Assembly (NCBI RefSeq): GCF_023715705.1
Contig: NZ_JAMBOS010000007.1
Coordinates: 62,001 to 126,000 of the forward strand
Reading direction: 5' to 3'
Length of the DNA stretch: 64,000 nt
From: Halalkalibacter oceani
GTDB lineage: Bacteria; Bacillota; Bacilli; Bacillales; Bacillaceae_D
Under the pieces are notes generated by a model. It searched no databases. It worked only from the letters and a program-made list of their open reading frames with translations, and was not told the DNA's origin. Positions 62,344 to 64,000 of this stretch are shown here, piece by piece. The position numbers and the translations under genes are program-made. The stretch's first letter is position 1. Each line of letters starts with the position of its first letter.

Positions 62344-62808
62344 TTAATCCGATACTTCCATGGACGCTTGGATTTCCGGACTAATTTCCGTGTGAGGATA
62401 GTTAATTCGTTCTTCAAATTCTACCCAGTCGAGGTTTGCCATCATCAGCAAGTAGCGTTTACCGCTAGCAGGGTCGCTGATGATGATGTGGTCACGGCCA
62501 GCTGTTTCAACACGCCCACGGTAAACCATTGCATTCCATTCGCTGTTCCCTTGGTACGTAAAATAGAACGTACCAACCTTACCTTTGTTGAAGCGCAGGA
62601 TATTTTCAATAAACGATTCTTCAACCCTGCCGGTCAGCAGCTGCTGCCCCGTTCCCATCGGAACAACTGGCACAGAATACGCAGGTCCAGAAGGCATCCC
62701 GGCCTGGAGACCGTTAAAGTTTTGCGGGGTATCGCTCCCCATCATAGGAGCTGGTTGAAAACCGGTCTGATTGCTCATTGGATAAAAACTAGAATTTCCG
62801 TTATTCAC
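62344..62808 (-). CDS. gerQ: spore coat protein GerQ
   Basis: About 154 residues. The Pro/Gln/Asn-rich N-terminus is followed by the conserved domain ESFIENILRFNKGKVGTFYFTYQGNSEWNA, RGRVETAGRDHIIISDP and GKRYLLMMANLDWVEFEE. In B. subtilis GerQ is a coat protein, crosslinked by transglutaminase, needed for CwlJ to localise and respond to calcium-dipicolinate. The GTG at 62808 is preferred: an ATG at 62832 sits on top of the AAGGAG ribosome site. It follows cwlJ as in other bacilli. Confidence 0.93.
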   Translation of the reverse strand: MNNGNSSFYPMSNQTGFQPAPMMGSDTPQNFNGLQAGMPSGPAYSVPVVPMGTGQQLLTGRVEESFIENILRFNKGKVGTFYFTYQGNSEWNAMVYRGRVETAGRDHIIISDPASGKRYLLMMANLDWVEFEERINYPHTEISPEIQASMEVSD

Positions 62809-62832
62809 GAGAAAGTCATCTCCTTTTTTCAT

Positions 62833-63309
62833 TTATCTATAAAACTCTGGGCAGTAGCCCGGTACACCGACATAGAAGCAATGATTCTTGTGTGCAAAAT
62901 CGAACTGTGTCATAGGGGATCTTGGCATCGTTTCCGTGCAAGGCTCACGGTATGTTTGCCCCGGACTCGGATTAAAGAACCACAAATTCATTCGGGACCG
63001 TGGGTTCCTATGACCTTGCAACAAATTTCTAGCTCTCTGGAGATCTTCTTCAGTAGGACGCTGTGTATACAAGGCTCCATTTAAAACAGGCTCGAAGTGA
63101 GGAATTCCCGTTCCCGGTATCGTTTGATAAATAGCATGTCGGATATTACGTAAATTGGCGAAGTCCGGCTCACAGTCTGCCTCAACCCGATTGGCCACAA
63201 CCGTTCCAACCATTTCCATGCCCTCGGCGCCTTCACCAATGGCCTCCGCCAGCATGAGCCTCGCTAAAGCATCCACGTCATTTTCAGTATGTTTGATTCG
63301 CCTACCCAT
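62833..63309 (-). CDS. cwlJ: spore cortex-lytic enzyme CwlJ
   Basis: A 158-residue spore cell-wall hydrolase of the SleB/CwlJ type, acting on cortex peptidoglycan in germination. The catalytic-type Glu22 is in LMLAEAIGEG, with TVVANRVEADC, PHFEPVLNG, HRNPRSRMNLWFFNP and the C-terminal HKNHCFYVGVPGYC typical of CwlJ. No signal peptide, as expected. ATG at 63309 after AAAAGGGGTG. Operon with gerQ. Confidence 0.94.
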   Translation of the reverse strand: MGRRIKHTENDVDALARLMLAEAIGEGAEGMEMVGTVVANRVEADCEPDFANLRNIRHAIYQTIPGTGIPHFEPVLNGALYTQRPTEEDLQRARNLLQGHRNPRSRMNLWFFNPSPGQTYREPCTETMPRSPMTQFDFAHKNHCFYVGVPGYCPEFYR

Positions 63310-63892
63310 TTTCTCACCCCTTTTGCTTATACAGTAACTTACTGCCCGGAGCCCGTTTTCGTAGCTTGCCTATCCGCCCAAATCCTGAAAACTGCAAATA
63401 AAGTGAAACTTCCTCCGCTGGGGCTTTTCTACATCCCTCTTACTAGTAGTGAACCTAGAAGAGCGTGCCAGCGCACTGAATGGAGTAAGTCAGATGATAT
63501 AGCTCTCGACTTTTGTAAAAGGCATCTGAACGTTTCCTCCTGCCCTGCAGTTAATGAAGCCTTTCGTAATCTATGTACGTTTGCCTATACTTGAAACGGC
63601 AAATGCCTATATAAAGTTTATCCATATGAGCAAATAACCCAGCTGGTTGGGTAAGTGACCTTTCACCAAAATAGTTGTTATATACTTTATGGTTGAGTGC
63701 TTCAGCACATTTCTAACCGTTGCCCTTTCATGGCTTAAGCATTTTTAATCAGCTTTCTTATTAGGACACAATAGAAAAAGACGGCGGTTTCGTGCTGCGC
63801 AAAGTGAATACCTGCGCAGACGTTACCCGCCGCCTCAAGGGACGTGTTAAAAGGGTAAACTCAGCCTTTGGGCTCAAGCTCTCTTCCATTTA
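63310..63892. other. intergenic region upstream of cwlJ
   Basis: About 580 bases. The left part should hold the sporulation promoter of cwlJ, but no convincing sigma-E/K box was picked. An open frame of about 100 codons on the plus strand has no ribosome site or recognisable content. GTGCTTCAGCAC at about 63700 and the terminator near the right end are the only structures seen. Confidence 0.5.
63776..63835 (-). terminator. terminator of the stalk-domain gene at the right edge
   Basis: GGCGG/CCGCC outer stem with inner TGCGCA pairing; on the minus strand it leads into GTCTTTTTC. Confidence 0.65.
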
Positions 63893-64000
63893 TTACTTAT
63901 CACGTAAAATGACTGTTTTTAACGGAGCGTGCCATTGGACATCAAGCGCGAACTCCTCAGAGAAGAAGCGTAATGGCACCATAAAACGGTCCCCTTCAAT
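63893..64000 (-). CDS. stalk-domain protein, 3' end only
   Basis: The last 35 residues of a gene that runs off the right edge. The sequence DRFMVPLRFFSEEFALDVQW then KTVILRDK is the closing half of a copper-amine-oxidase-N-like stalk domain, as in the 12-22 kb proteins. The stop TAA is at 63893-63895. Nothing else of this gene can be seen. Confidence 0.75.
   Translation of the reverse strand: MEGDRFMVPLRFFSEEFALDVQWHAPLKTVILRDK

Noticed and set aside
63289-63594. 101-codon open frame on the plus strand upstream of cwlJ
   Set aside because: No ribosome site and no recognisable content; it begins antisense to the cwlJ 5' end.

Overview
The window comes from a low-to-mid-GC, spore-forming Bacillota of the Bacillaceae type. 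Pointers are the cwlJ-gerQ spore-germination pair, a LysM/GH18 spore cortex-lytic-type protein, comK, an RsbR-like stressosome protein, an FbpA-like small protein, strong AAGGAGG ribosome sites, frequent TTG/GTG starts and compact rho-independent terminators. The very acidic surface proteins (S-layer candidate, LPXTG adhesin) would fit an alkaliphilic or halotolerant lifestyle, but that is inference.

Layout. 1-2.8 kb: 3' end of a DUF1801 (frataxin-like) gene, methionine aminopeptidase, and a PadR / permease-prefix / DUF4825 operon. 2.87-6.3 kb: Fur-controlled siderophore importer yfiY-yfiZ-yfhA (no ATPase gene), then an FbpA-like 57-residue ORF with a consensus sigma-A promoter and a cre site. 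6.4-12.3 kb: YitT-type membrane protein, LysM-GH18 protein, RsbR-like STAS protein, an arginase-family enzyme with an apparent 5' frameshift, two small membrane-linked proteins, and a class-I glutamine-amidotransferase-like hydrolase. 12.4-21.9 kb: six consecutive exported proteins carrying copper-amine-oxidase-N-like 'stalk' domains (PF07833), four of them joined to wall enzymes or known extracellular domains (L,D-transpeptidase, CAP, M14 carboxypeptidase, D,D-carboxypeptidase). 22.2-23.7 kb: BCCT transporter broken by a small deletion. 23.9-30.7 kb: SLH protein, then adaptor / RND pump / TetR operon with an operator palindrome. 31-36 kb: another stalk protein, CBO0543 membrane protein, stand-alone trpB, enolase-superfamily enzyme with its GntR regulator.

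36.3-38.4 kb: LXG polymorphic toxin and putative immunity gene. 38.6-45.7 kb: sortase, 1680-residue LPQTG adhesin and a divergent response regulator with a BTAD domain. 45.9-49.5 kb: two SLH-anchored amidohydrolases (amidase, L-asparaginase). 49.9-51 kb: small sigma-70 factor convergent with comK. 51.9-55.2 kb: the most system-like locus, a Tat-signal amino-acid/amine oxidase, a Sec-signal RidA-like protein, tatA and tatC in one direction. 55.5-60.1 kb: S-layer-like protein and a Fur-controlled SLH protein. 60.3-64 kb: small TM protein plus DUF3231 protein, AAA ATPase, IS1182-type transposase remnant, cwlJ-gerQ, and the 3' end of another stalk-domain gene.

Taken together the window is dominated by the cell envelope: three surface-attachment strategies (stalk domains, SLH domains, sortase), several exported enzymes, and iron- or carbon-responsive control signals next to some of them. 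A family of hairpin repeats recurs between genes. No tRNA, rRNA, CRISPR array or complete insertion sequence was seen.
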